Below, in pieces: positions 45,966 through 56,244 of a DNA stretch of 64,000 bases (the stretch's first letter is position 1; each line of letters begins with the position of its first letter). Where the stretch lies: the NCBI RefSeq assembly GCF_007565055.1, contig NC_044558.1:84079444-84143443 (forward strand). Reading direction: 5' to 3'. The stretch is from Rhinopithecus roxellana. Lineage: Eukaryota > Chordata > Mammalia > Primates > Cercopithecidae. The translations under genes and the position numbers were made by a program. The notes under the pieces were generated by a model. It was given only the letters and a program-made list of their open reading frames with translations, was not told the origin of the DNA and did no database searches.

Positions 45966-46320
45966 GGCTTGATGTTTCTTTTTCTTTTCTTTTTTTTTTT
46001 TTTTTTTGAGACGGAGTCGTCTTGCTCTGTCGCCCAGGCTGGAGTGCAGTGGCCGGATCTCGGCTCACTGCGAGCTCCGCCTCCCGGGTTCCCGCCATTC
46101 TCCTGCCTCAGCCTCCCGAGTAGCTGGGACTGCAGGCGCCCGCCACCTCGCCCGGCTAGTTTTTTTTGTGTGTGTGTGTTTTTTTTTAGTAGAGACGGGG
46201 TTTCACCGGTTAGTCAGGATGGTCTCGATCTCCTGACCTCGTGATCCGCCCGTCTCGGCCTCTCAAAGTGCTGGGATTACAGGCTTGAGCCACCGCGTCC
46301 GGCCGGCTTGATCTTTCTCT
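45966..46320 (-). mobile_element. AluYR-type, antisense, with target-site duplication
   Basis: The body is 45982-46304 with all diagnostic phrases. GGCTTGATGTTTCTTT and GGCTTGATCTTTCTCT flank it. Confidence 0.92.
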
Positions 46321-46593
46321 TCCAAAGCCTGCCCTGGACTTTCGGAGGGGAGCGGCGTGTAGGGTGTAACCCTTAGGGGTCTGAGCTGGTGAGGGCACCC
46401 AGCCTTCCTTGTATCTGTGCTTCCGAGAGCCCCAGGGAGTGTATAAATTCAAGCAGGGCCTAGGGAAGCCAGTGACATGATTCCCTCCAGCACAACCTAT
46501 TTCTCAGAGATGAAATCTCCAATTAGAATAATCTTCTTTTCCCGCAGCCTGTCATACACAAAATGAAAATTCTTCCCTGAGGGACAGAGCCCA

Positions 46594-46612
46594 GGGCGCC
46601 CCCTGGTGGCCG
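46594..46612 (-). promoter_or_regulatory. Strong CTCF-type binding motif
   Basis: The + strand reads GGCGCCCCCTGGTGGCCGC, whose complement contains the CCACCAGGGGGCGC core of the CTCF consensus with no mismatch in the central positions. It lies in unique sequence 290 bp after an AluYR and about 100 bp before the next Alu. It may mark a loop anchor or boundary inside the gene; occupancy cannot be read from sequence. Confidence 0.6.
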
Positions 46613-46722
46613 CAGGGGTCCACACACAGAGGGAAACGGGAGGTATGAGTGTGAGATCCTGGGCTCAGGGCACTTGGGGAAAATTCTTTTTATTTTTAAT
46701 TATTATTAAGTAATTAATTATT

Positions 46723-47014
46723 GTTTTTTTGAGTTGGAGTCTCATTCTGTCACCCAGGCCAGAGTGCAGTGGTGCGATCTTGGCTCATTGTAACTTCTGC
46801 CTCCTGGGTTCAAGTGATTCTCCTGCCTCAGTCTCCCGAGCAGCTGAGACCACAGACATGTGCTACCACGCCTGGCTAATTTTTTTGTACTTTTAATAGA
46901 GACGGGGTTTCATCATGTTGGCCAGGCTGGTCTCGAACTCCTGACCTCAGGTGATTTGCCCACCTTGACCTCTCAAAGTGCTGGGATTACAGGCGTGAGG
47001 CACCGCACGTGGCC
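46723..47014 (-). mobile_element. Alu, antisense
   Basis: GAGTTGGAGTCTCATTC to CACCGCACGTGGCC. Confidence 0.92.
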
Positions 47015-47228
47015 ATTATTATTATTTAGAGACGGAATCTCCCTCTTTCTTCCAGGTTGGAGTGTAGTTGTGTGATCATAGCTCACTGCAGCCTCAAACT
47101 CCTGGGCTCAAGCAATCCTCCCACCTCAATCTCCCCAAGAAGCTAGGACTACAGGTACATACTACCATGCCCAGCTACGTTTTAAAGTTTTTTTGTAGAG
47201 ATGGGGTCTTGCTATGTTGCCCAGGCTT
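47015..47228 (-). mobile_element. Alu, antisense, truncated
   Basis: TTAGAGACGGAATCTCCC to GCTATGTTGCCCAGGC. Confidence 0.85.
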
Positions 47229-47259
47229 ACAAATAAGAATTGTAATTTTAAAAAGTATT

Positions 47260-47574
47260 GGCAGGGCACAGTGGCTCACGAGTGTAATCCCAGCACTTTG
47301 GGAGGCCGAGGTAGGTGGATCGCCTGAGGTCAGGAGTTCAAGACCAGCCTGGCCAACATGGTGAAACCTGTCTCTACTGGAAAAAAAAAAAAAAAAAAAA
47401 AAACCCAACAAAAATTAGCTGGGCATGGTGGTGTGTGCCTGTAATCCCAGCTTCCCAGGAGGCTGAGGCAGGGAATCGGTGGAACTGGGGAGGCAGAGGT
47501 TGCAGTGAGCCAAGATCACGCCACTGCACTCTAGCCCGGGCAACAGAGCAAGACTCTGTCTCAAAAAAAAAAAA
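47260..47574 (+). mobile_element. Alu, sense
   Basis: GGCAGGGCACAGTGGCTC to an A-tail. Confidence 0.92.
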
Positions 47575-47578
47575 TTAT

Positions 47579-47842
47579 CGACTGGGTGTGGTGGCTCACA
47601 CACCTGTAATCGCAGCACTTTAGGAGTCCAGAGGATCAGCTGACCGCAGGAATTTGAGACCAGCCTGGGCAACATAGCAAGAACCTATCTCTACTAAAAA
47701 ATTAAAAAATTAGTTGGGCATGGTGGTGCTTTCTTGTCCCAGCTACTTGGGAGGCTGAGGTGGGAGAATTGCTCGAGCCCAGGAGTTCGAGGCTGTGGTG
47801 AGCTGTGATCACGCTGCAGCACTCAAGCCTGGGCAACTCTCT
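47579..47842 (+). mobile_element. Alu, sense, truncated
   Basis: GACTGGGTGTGGTGGCTC to CTCAAGCCTGGGCAAC. Confidence 0.88.
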
Positions 47843-48560
47843 GTTTTTTTGAAACAGAGTCTTTAAAATATATTATTTATTGTTATTAATTTATTAATTA
47901 TGTCTAGTACTTAGAACTGCAGTAATAACTTTTTATAACTAATCTCTCTCTAAAGAGGCCTCTACCTCAGGGCTTGTGAGTTAGAATCCAATCTGATATT
48001 GAGGTGACAAGAAATGGTAAGACATTTAAGAAGGAAACTCAAAACAAAGGGGGGTGGGCATTACTTTCAGTCATATGCAGAGCCATGTTTGCGAGTTGGT
48101 GGTCCATGGGCCAAACCAGCACACGGATGTGTCACTCACAGTGGGTTTTTTTTTTAAGTTTTAGTTAGTTGCTAACATTTAAAAATGCAGAGATTTCAAA
48201 TAAAACTCTGCATCTTTGATATCTTCTGAAAAAGTAAAGATCTAGTGGGCCTTTCATGCCCATAGGAGGTAAGCTGGAGATGGGTAGCATTCCCCCTTTT
48301 TAAATGGGCCATGTGTTCTCTAGTTTGTCACAGACCTCACCATTCCCTATTGTCCCAGTCTGGTTACATCTTGAATTTGTTACCCAATCCTAAAGTTTGG
48401 GATTGGAGTAAGTGGCTGAAATGCCCTGTGGAAATGACGGTCTTCTCCCCCAGCCATTTGGGACCCACATGCAAGGGGAAATGGGAAGTCTCTGGCTCAA
48501 CCTGGAGCATATTTCTGGAAAGCTTGTTTGTTCTTACTGATTTTTTAGAGAGAGGAAAAC

Positions 48561-48857
48561 ATTTATTTATTTATTTTGAGACAAAGTCTCACTCTGTTTC
48601 TCAGATTGGAGTGCAGTGGCACGGTCTCGGCCCACTACGACCTCCGCCTCTTGGATTCAAGTGATCCTCCTGCCTCAGCCTCCCAGGTAGCTGGGACCAC
48701 AGGCACACACCACCACATCTAGCTAATTTTTGTAGTTTTAATAGTGATGGGGTGTCTCCGTGTTGCTCAGGCTGGTCTAACTCCTGGCCTCAAGTGATCC
48801 ACCTGCCTTGGCCTCCCGAAGTGCTGAGATTACAGGCCTGAGCCACTGCACCTGGCT
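48561..48857 (-). mobile_element. Alu, antisense
   Basis: TTTA head to CACTGCACCTGGC. Confidence 0.9.
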
Positions 48858-48917
48858 GGAAACATTATTATTAGAAAAAATCAGCACTGATGCTTGTGGA
48901 AGAGGGTGCAAAATTCC

Positions 48918-49248
48918 TATGGATTATTTTTTATTTTCATTTTTATTTTTTTTGAGACGGAGTCTTGCTTTGTTGCCCAGTCTGGAATGCAAAGGCATGA
49001 TCTCAGCTCACCACAACCTCCACCTCCCGGGTTCAAGCGATTCTTATGCCTCAGCCTTCCAAGTAGCTGGGATTACAGGCATGTGCCACCACGCCAGGCT
49101 GATTTTGTACTTTTAGTAGAGACAGGGTTTCTCCATCTTGGTGAGGCTGGTCTCAAACTCCTGATCTCAGGTGATCCGCCTGCGTCGGCCTCCCAAAGTG
49201 CTGGGATTACAGGCTTGAGCCACTGCACCTGGCCTCATATGGATTATT
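48918..49248 (-). mobile_element. Alu, antisense, with target-site duplication
   Basis: The body is 48929-49234. TATGGATTATT occurs on both sides. Confidence 0.92.
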
Positions 49249-49284
49249 AAAAGAAATAATGAAATGAGAATCCTTTGCCCTAGT

Positions 49285-49318
49285 ACCCCCTCCTATTCTA
49301 TTCCATTCCATTCCATTC
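49285..49318 (+). repeat. Short ATTCC pentamer run
   Basis: About five units of ATTCT/ATTCC next to an Alu T-tail. Confidence 0.75.
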
Positions 49319-49619
49319 TGTATTTTATTTTATTTTTTGAGATAGAGTCTCACTCTATTGCCCAGGTTGGAGTGCAGTGGCATGATCTCGGCTCATTGCA
49401 ACCTCTGCCTCCCGGGTTCAAGCGATTCTTCTGCTTCAGCCTCCTGAGTAGCTGGGATTACAGGCACCCGCCACTACTCCTGGCTAATTTCTGTAATTTT
49501 AGTAGACACGGGGTTTCACCATATTGGCCAGGCTGGTCTTGAACTTCTGACCTCGTGATCCACCCACCTTGGCCTCCCAAAGTGCTGGGATTACAGGTGT
49601 GAGCCACCGTGCCCGGCCT
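49318..49619 (-). mobile_element. Alu, antisense
   Basis: TTTTA head to CACCGTGCCCGGCC. Confidence 0.92.
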
Positions 49620-49633
49620 ATTATTTTTCAAAA

Positions 49634-49882
49634 ATGCGAGGCTGAGCACAGTGGTTCATGCCTGTAATCCCATCATTTTGGGAGGCTGAGGTGGGCTGAC
49701 TGCTTGAGGTCAAGAGTTTGAGATCAACCCAGGCCACATGGCAAGATCCCATCTCTACAAAAAATTACCTGGACATGGTGGTGGGCACCTGTAGTCCCAG
49801 CTACTTGGGAGGCTGAGGTGGAAGGGTCACTTGAGTTGTGTTGTCGCCCAGCCTGGGCGACAGAGCAAGACCCTGCTTCAAA
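49634..49882 (+). mobile_element. AluJ-like, sense, truncated
   Basis: GGCTGAGCACAGTGGTTC to GCAAGACCCTGCTTC; part of the right arm is missing. Confidence 0.88.
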
Positions 49883-49894
49883 ATGGATGTAAAT

Positions 49895-50290
49895 ATATTT
49901 TTAATAGACTATTTTTAAGTGTAGTTTTAGATTTACAAAATTCAGCAGATAGTACAGAGAATTCCCATACATACTCCCATGCCTAGTCTTCCCCTGGTAT
50001 TAACATCTTATATTAGTATAGTGTGTTTGTGACAATTAATAAACCAATATTGATAACATGCATTAGAACTAAAGACCGTATTCAGAGTTAGACATGTTAT
50101 TACTTGTCTTTTTTTCTGTTCTAGGATCCCACCCAAGGTACAATATTACATTTAGTCTCATCAGTCTTCTCTTAGCTGCCATAGTTTCTTAGACTTTACT
50201 TGTTTTGATGACCTTGACGGTTTTGAGGAGATCTGTTCAGGCACTTTGTAGACTGTCCCTCTTTTGGCATTTGTGGCTTTATTTGATAAA
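49895..50290 (-). mobile_element. Old L1 (L1ME-type) remnant
   Basis: GTACAGAGAATTCCCATAC, ACATTTAGTCTCATCAGTC and GATGACCTTGACGGTTTTG resemble the reverse of ancient L1 sequence. Confidence 0.6.
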
Positions 50291-50297
50291 CACTCTG

Positions 50298-50590
50298 GGG
50301 CCAGGTGCGGTGGCTCACGCCTGTAATCCCAGCACTTTGGGAGGCCGAGGTGGGCGGATCACTTGAGGCTAGGAGTTTGGGACCAGCCTGGCCAACGTGG
50401 TGAAAACCTGTCTCTACTAAAATTAACAAAAATTAGCCAGGGGTGGTGGTGCATGCCTGTAATTCTAGCTACTTGGGAGGCTGAGACAGGAGACTCCCTT
50501 GAACCTGGGAGGCAGAGATTGTAGTGAACCAAGATTGTGCCACTGCACTCCAGCCTGGGTGACAGAGTAACACTCTATCTCAAAAAAAAC
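50298..50590 (+). mobile_element. Alu, sense
   Basis: GGCCAGGTGCGGTGGCTC to an A-tail. Confidence 0.93.
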
Positions 50591-51598
50591 TTTGTTTATT
50601 GGAAACTTACTCTAGGTTAGTCATTATGTGAGGCTTTGGGGATACAGCAGTGAATAAAGACATTTTATAAATAGTGTTTACAAATCATTGACATTGACTA
50701 TGGGACTTGGGGGAAGCTCTGTGTTCCCGCGGCTGGGATATGAACCCTTGTTCATTTGTTCATATTGAAGCCAGGGGTTCAAATAATCTTCACCCTCGTT
50801 TGTCTCCTGAGCACTTCTGCTCTTCCTGCTAAGTGCTTTTGTATGATTTACTCTGTTCTTAAATGTCCTGAAAAAATGTTTTTATACAATTCAGCAATCC
50901 ATGGTCCAGGATCAGAATGGCCCAGTGATAGGTCCGTGTGTATTTAAACACATTTTTTTGGTGGGGTGCTGTGGATGTGTGGATGTAGCTAGAGAAAATC
51001 CTGTGTGGGTGGTCATGGGGCAGAAAGTCTGGTGCCAGAGAGTGGGGTTCCGGGGGTCTGTCTTCATAGTCTGGGGCAGCACTAAAGTCCTGTGAGCCTT
51101 TCTGAGCCTCAGTAACCTCCCCTATGGTGGCTGTTAGATAATTCACCTGGGTAGCCTCTTATACCTGGATGAGGTTCTAAAGTCCAGCCACACAAGGCCA
51201 AAGTCTGGTAGCGTGAGAATTCCCTTTGAAGAACCTTCGAACTACTCATGAGGGTGAACACAGTGCGCCTCGTGGGAGATCGCCATGCAACCTGCCAGTC
51301 CGTCCAACGCAGCCCATTTTTCTGCCACCATTTGGCCACATGACTCCATCCTCAGTCAGACCAGATCAAGCATCTTCTTGTATTTAGGGCCCATGTTGCA
51401 AAAAACATTTACACATTGTCACACAGCATGGTTAGCGTACATGTAGCAAGCTGACTAAAGGATGGAGTCATGGCTCTGTGAAGGCATCAAGGTCTGGCAG
51501 TTGGTTTTGTTTGCTTCTCTGAGTATGTAGTTAAATTTGTGAACATTAGAGGATCTGTAGTGCCACTGCCCAGCCCTTCCAGAGTACTTGGTAGGAAT

Positions 51599-51715
51599 TA
51601 AATGAGGTGCAGTGGGTTACCCCTGTAATCCCAGCATTTTGGTAGGCTGAGGAAGGAGGATTCCTCGAGGCCAGAAGTTTGGGCAACATGGCATATACCC
51701 TGTCTCCACAAAAAA
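51599..51715 (+). mobile_element. Alu fragment, sense
   Basis: GGTGCAGTGGGTTACCCC to CTGTCTCCACAAAAA; left arm. Confidence 0.85.
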
Positions 51716-51729
51716 TTTTTAAAACTTAT

Positions 51730-52024
51730 GGCTGGGCGCAGTGGCTCACGCCTGTAATCCCAGCACTTTGGGAGGCCAAGGCAGGTGGGTTACTTGAGGT
51801 CAGGAGTTGGAGACCAACCTGGCCAACATGGCAAAATCCCATCTCTACTAAAAATACAAAAATTAGTGCGGTGTGGTGGCACACACCTGCATTCACAGCT
51901 ACTCAGGAGGCTGGGGCAGGGAAATCGCTTGAACCCAGGAGGCAGAAGTTGCTTGAGCCAATATTGCGCCATTGCACTCCAGCCTGGGCGACAGAATAAG
52001 ACTTTGTCTCAAAAGAAAAAAAAA
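51730..52024 (+). mobile_element. Alu, sense
   Basis: GGCTGGGCGCAGTGGCTC to an A-tail. Confidence 0.93.
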
Positions 52025-52195
52025 ATTTAGCCAGGGAGGGTGCCATGCGCCTGTGGTCTCAGCTACTCAGGAGGCTGAGGCATGAGGATCACTTGAGCCA
52101 GGTGGTCAAGGATGTAGTGAACTATGATTGTACCACTGCACTCCAGCCTGGGTGACAGCAAGATTCTGTCTCAAAAAAAAGAAAAGAAAAAAAAA
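52025..52195 (+). mobile_element. Alu right-arm fragment, sense
   Basis: TTTAGCCAGGGAGGGTGCC to an A-rich tail. Confidence 0.88.
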
Positions 52196-52522
52196 AGTTT
52201 GCGTGTGAGTCACTGACACTCTGGACAAGCGCTAGCTATCATAACTGTGATCATGGGTGATACATACGTGGAAGTCACAGGGAGGTGTGTGATTTGCTTT
52301 GTTAAAAAAAATCTGTAGAGGGCAGAAGGGGAACATTGTATGTTTTGTGGGCCCCAGGGGACCCTAGTGACTTGGTTTCTACTGAGTGTGGGTGGTGGTG
52401 GAGTCATGGGCAGGCGTTGACTTTGTGGAGTGCGATCCTTGCTGGACTATATCTGCTGTTCAGCCCCTGTCAGAGACCTCCCCTTCCCCCTGGGCTAATA
52501 TGGATGCTTTGTTTGGCCACAG

Positions 52523-52609
52523 AACGTCCTGAAGGAGCACGCGGACGATGACCCTAGTCTGGCCATCACTGGGGTCCCTGTGGTGACTTGGCCAAAGAAG
52601 ACTCCAAAG
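52523..52609 (+). CDS. KDM2B: KDM2B coding exon before the CXXC region
   Basis: The acceptor CAG ends at 52522 (preceded by TTTGGCCA) and the donor is GTAAGA at 52610. It is exactly 29 codons, from NVLKEHADDDPSLAITGVP to WPKKTPK, entering and leaving in phase 0. KDM2A has the related LLEELANSDPKLALTGVPIV here. In the full protein this leads to the basic stretch and CXXC zinc finger, whose exons are outside the window. Being symmetric (0-0), it could be skipped without a frameshift; nothing in the sequence shows that it is. Confidence 0.97.
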
Positions 52610-52810
52610 GTAAGACGCAGCCTGCCTGCAGTGGGCGGCCGCTTCCCACTTCCTTCCCACCTCCTTGTAGGGTGAACAACAGCGGCTTTTTCGGTGGCTC
52701 TGGGGCCTCCTGAGATGAAGGCACCCCAGTGACGAAGAAGGATTTTGGTGATTTGTTCTGTTTTTGTTTTTGAAACGGGGCTGCTTTACCTAGCTGTGGG
52801 AACTGCGAAC

Positions 52811-52827
52811 AGTGCCGCCTGGTGGTC
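52811..52827 (-). promoter_or_regulatory. Weaker CTCF-like motif
   Basis: The + strand GTGCCGCCTGGTGGTCAC matches the reverse CTCF core (GCGCCCCCTGGTGGC) at most positions, with mismatches in the C-run and at the end. It is 200 bp downstream of the last exon in the window and has the same orientation as the stronger site at 46.6 kb. Confidence 0.3.
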
Positions 52828-53031
52828 ACTTGGAAAACTGGGGGGGCGCTCATGCCTCACCTTTCCCTGTGGTTAGGTGGATTTTCTGCCTCTCCTTCCC
52901 TCACTCCCTTGCTTCTTCCCTTCCTTTTTCCTTTTCCTTTAGCTGCTTCATGGGCTGTCTTTTCCTCTTTTGAAAGGAACTTTTTCTCAGCGTGTAAAAC
53001 TGATTGATGCTCAACATACAAATGTGTAATC

Positions 53032-53366
53032 GGTCGAGGGCGGTGGCTCACGCCCGTAATCTCAGCACTTTGGGAGGTGGAGGTGGGTGGATCACCTGAG
53101 GTCAGGAGTTCGAGACCAGCCTGACCAACATGGCACAACCCCATCTCCACTAAAAATACAAAAAAATGCAAGCATGGTAGTGCAAGCATGGTAGTGCACG
53201 CATGTGGTCCCAGCTACTTGGGAGGCTGAGGCAGGAGAATCGCTTGAACCTGGGAGGTGGAGGTTGCAGTGATCAGAGATTGCACCACTGCACTCCAGTC
53301 TGGGCTACAAAGTGAGACTCTATCCAAAAATAATAATAAAAATAAATAAATAAATGAAATGAAATA
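53032..53366 (+). mobile_element. Alu, sense
   Basis: GGTCGAGGGCGGTGGCTC to an AAT-rich tail. An internal duplication of TGCAAGCATGGTAG occurs near 53167-53197. Confidence 0.9.
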
Positions 53367-53469
53367 AAAATGTCTAATCAAACGGGAAAGGACCAGGTCA
53401 CGAAGAAGAGGAATAATGGCTGTATTGTTGAAGACTTCGTAGGAGCAGTTGGCTGTTGTCTGGACCTCC

Positions 53470-53600
53470 ACAGCCCTTATCTTATTTATGCTTCAGCAAC
53501 TCTGTGGCGTAGACAGTTGTGACTCATTTTACAGATGAGGAAACTGAGGCTTCAAAAGGTCAAGTCACTCGTTAGGACAGCCAAGTACACAAAGATCGGT
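53470..53600 (+). mobile_element. MIR remnant
   Basis: CATTTTACAGATGAGGAAAC followed by TGAGGCTTCAAAAGGTC is a clear MIR core. Confidence 0.8.
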
Positions 53601-53719
53601 CGGTTTGGCAGCAGAGGCCAAATTTTCAACCAGTGCTCACCTCAAAGTCCGCCATCCAGAGAAAACAGTTTTGGTGAGCACCCTTCCAAAGGCGGTCCTA
53701 GGTGGGATACATATGTATC

Positions 53720-53915
53720 AGGTCATCTCTCTACCATCCATCTGCCTCCAGGCAGCTTCACCACTTCCTTGGACAAGTTACATACTGTCCTGAGCCTTAC
53801 TGTCCTTGTTTATAAAAATGGGTTATACCAAGACTTTCTTCAGTGGTTGCCAGAACTAAGTGACATAAGGCATGCAAAACCCTTCAGACAAGGGCTGTCT
53901 TGAGGTTAGCACGCT
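53720..53915 (-). mobile_element. MIR remnant
   Basis: CTTCCTTGGACAAGTTACA and GAGCCTTACTGTCCTTG are reverse MIR phrases; it faces the previous MIR. Confidence 0.65.
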
Positions 53916-53999
53916 CTAAATATTTGTGACTTCAGTAGCCCCAAGAGGTATTTTGTTAATTTCTGATTTTTTTTTTTTTTTGGCTATTATAAAAAACAC

Positions 54000-54320
54000 T
54001 GAAGCCAGACATGGTGGCTTATGCCTGTTGTTCCAGCTACTCCAGAAGCTGAGCGGGGAGGATCACCTGAACCCAGGAGTTCAAGATCAACCTGGGTAAC
54101 ATAAGGAGACCTCATCTCTACCAAAAAAAAAAAAAAAAAAAAAAAAGCCAGGCATGATAGTGCATGCCTGTAGTCCCAGCTCTTTGGGAAGCTTAAGCAG
54201 GAGGATCGCTTGAGCCCAGGAGCTTGAGGCTGCAGTGAGCTGTGATTACACCACTGCACTCCAGTCTGGGCAATAGAATGAGACCCTGTCTCAAAAAAAA
54301 AAAAAAAAGAGAAGGAAAGA
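54000..54320 (+). mobile_element. AluJ-like, sense
   Basis: AAGCCAGACATGGTGGCTTA to an A-rich tail; a 26-A middle tract; the left arm is shortened. Confidence 0.88.
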
Positions 54321-54341
54321 AAAAAAGTATACTATAACAGA

Positions 54342-54592
54342 TTCAAACACTTTTTTTTCTTTTTTTTTTTTTTTTTGAGACGGAGTTTTGCTCTTGTCGC
54401 CCAGGCTGGAGTGCAGTGGCGTGATCTCGCCTCACCACAACCTCCGCCTCCCGGGTTCAAACGATTTTCCTGCCTCAGTCTCCCAAGTAGCTGGGATTAC
54501 AGGCACCTGCCACCATGCCCGACTGATTTTTTGTATTTTTAGTAAAGACAGGGTTTCACCATGTTGGGCAGGCTGGTCAGTTTCAAACACTT
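54342..54592 (-). mobile_element. Alu, antisense, 5'-truncated, with target-site duplication
   Basis: The body is 54353-54581. TTCAAACACTT is exact on both sides although the element stops at GGCAGGCTGGTCAG, so it was truncated on insertion. Confidence 0.92.
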
Positions 54593-54598
54593 ATTATA

Positions 54599-54862
54599 GG
54601 CCTGGTGCAGTGGCTCTCACCTGTAATCCCAGCACTTTGAGACGCCAAGGTGGGCAGATCACCTGAGGTCAGGAATTGCAGACCAGCCTGGCCAACGTGG
54701 TGAAACCCCGTCTCTACTAAAAATACAAAAATTAACTGGGCATGGTAACACGTGCCTGTAATCCCAGCTACTCAGGAGGCTGAGGCAAGAGAATCGCTTG
54801 AACCTGGGAGGTGGAGGTTGCAGTGAGCTGAGATGGCACCACTGCACATCAGCCTGGGGATG
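54599..54862 (+). mobile_element. Alu, sense
   Basis: GGCCTGGTGCAGTGGCTC to GCACATCAGCCTGGGG; the tail is missing. Confidence 0.9.
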
Positions 54863-55027
54863 CACTATAGTTTTATTTGCTAAATCTGGCAACTCTAATT
54901 GAAATGACTATATTTTTGATATATTGTTGAAACAAAATGGATTATTCAGATTAATTTCACTGTTTTTACCTTTTCACATGTGGCAACAAAAAAACTCAAA
55001 AGTACCTATGTGGCTTACCTTCTATTT

Positions 55028-55044
55028 CATTCATTCATTCATTC
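55028..55044 (+). repeat. ATTC microsatellite
   Basis: Four ATTC units just left of the RPS20 insertion site. Confidence 0.8.
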
Positions 55045-55046
55045 GT

Positions 55047-55597
55047 TTATTTAGAGTCTTTTTTTTTTTTTAACTGGTAATCAATTTATTAAAATAGTTG
55101 ACTTAAGCATCTGCAATGGTGACTTCCACCTCAACTCCTGGCTCAATACTGATGGAAGTCATGTGCTTAACAATCTCAGAAGGACTGTGCAAGTCAATGA
55201 GTCGCTTGTGGATTCTCATCTGGAAACGATCCCATGTCTTAGAACCTTCACCACAAGGAGTTTTTCTTGTAGTGATTCTCAAAGTCTTGGTAGGCATTCG
55301 AACTGGTCCTTTCACTTTCAGGTTCTTTTCCTTCGCGCTTCTGATCAAGTCAGCACATACCTTTTCCAGGGATTTAACGTTGCGGCTCGTTAGGGTGATT
55401 CGAATTTGGTGAATTGCCACCTCCGGCTCCACGGGTGTTTTTCCGGTATCCTTAAAAGCCATGGCTGCTGCGCGGCTTCCTGACCGACTTGTTCCTCGGA
55501 GAGAGCGAACAGCGGTGAGTCAGGAGCAGGAGCCTGCGAACCAAAGATCCGCAAGTCCTACAACCGCGTCTTCCTCGAAAAGCTTATTTAGAGTCTT
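55047..55597 (-). mobile_element. L1-mediated RPS20 mRNA insertion with target-site duplication
   Basis: The copy spans the whole mRNA. On the - strand it starts with a 5' TOP-like pyrimidine start (CTTTTCGAGGAAG, near 55583), has the AATAAA signal (+ strand TTTATT, 55085-55090), and ends in a poly-A tract (55061-55071). The 14-bp target-site duplication TTATTTAGAGTCTT is exact at 55047-55060 and 55584-55597. These are the hallmarks of L1 machinery. Confidence 0.9.
55103..55462 (-). pseudogene. RPS20P: RPS20 retrocopy, intact 119-codon frame
   Basis: The frame encodes a full-length ribosomal protein uS10/RPS20 with no stop or frameshift, from MAFKDTGKTPVEPEVA to EVTIADA. Against human RPS20 (from memory) I see four changes: Gln for Arg in AIHQIRI, Ser for Gly in LIRSAKE, and His-Met for Gln-Ile in VKHMTSI. 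It lacks introns, so it is a processed copy. It lies antisense to KDM2B. With a complete 5' UTR but no obvious own promoter, it is best treated as a processed pseudogene, although the protein could be made if it were transcribed. Confidence 0.93.
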
Positions 55598-55890
55598 TTT
55601 TTTTTTTTTTTTTTGAGACGGAGTCTCGCTCTGTCGCCCGAGCTGGAGTGCAGTGGCCGGATCTCAGCGCACTGCAAGCTCCGCCTCCCGGGTTCACGCC
55701 ATTCTCCTGCCTCAGCCTCCCGAGTAGCTGGGAATACAGACGCCCGCCACCTCGCCCAGCTAGTTTTTTGTATTTTTTAGTAGAGACGGGGTTTCACCGC
55801 CAGGATGGTCTCGATCTCCTGACCTCGTGATCCGCCCGTCTCGGCCTCCCAAAGTGCTGGGATTACGGGCTTGAGCCACCGCACCCGGCC
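55598..55890 (-). mobile_element. AluYR-type Alu, same target site as RPS20 copy
   Basis: A full-length young Alu with the Old World monkey bases GGCCGGATCTC, CACCTCGCCCAGCTAG and GGCTTGAGCC. It is flanked by TTATTTAGAGTCTT (55584-55597) and TTGTTTAGAGTCTT (55891-55904). A short deletion is visible near 55799 (CACCGCCAGG). Confidence 0.9.
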
Positions 55891-55904
55891 TTGTTTAGAG
55901 TCTT

Positions 55905-56168
55905 AACTCTGTTGCCCAGGCTGGAATGCAGTGGTGCAATCATAGGTCACTGCAACCTCTGCCTCCCTGGATCAAGCGATCCTCCCACCTCAGCCTCCCG
56001 AGTAGCTGGGACCACAGGCATGCGCCGTCACGCCTGGCTACTTTTTTATATTTTTGGTAGAGAGGGGGTTTTGCCATGTTGCCAAGGCTGAACTCCTGAG
56101 CTCAAGCAAGCCGCCTGCCTCGGTCTCCCAAAGTGTTGTGATTACAGGCGTGAGCCACAGTGCCTGGC
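55905..56168 (-). mobile_element. Older Alu, target of the two insertions
   Basis: It starts abruptly at AACTCTGTTGCCCAGG and ends GTGAGCCACAGTGCCTGGC. Its beginning (ATTTAGAGTC) lies across the insertion site, so the RPS20 copy and AluYR landed at its 3' tail. Confidence 0.8.
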
Positions 56169-56244
56169 TTACCGTACGTTCTTTTGTTGTTTCTATCCAG
56201 CAGTGCTCTTCTGCATAATTCTTTGATTATCTTCTTCAGGTGTA

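Larger units (their letters stand above)
37227..52522 (+). other. KDM2B: KDM2B intron, 15.3 kb
   Basis: A phase-0 intron and the largest complete one here. It contains about 25 Alu copies or pieces, MIRs, two old L1 stretches, an LTR remnant, the inverted duplication (41262-41457 and 42626-42821) and a CTCF-type motif (46594-46612). Unique stretches without a recognised element: 37737-38015, 39083-39434, 39850-40088, 40743-41036, 41458-41757, 43445-43690, 45561-45965, 46320-46690, 47843-48560, 50591-51598 and 52196-52522. Confidence 0.85.
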
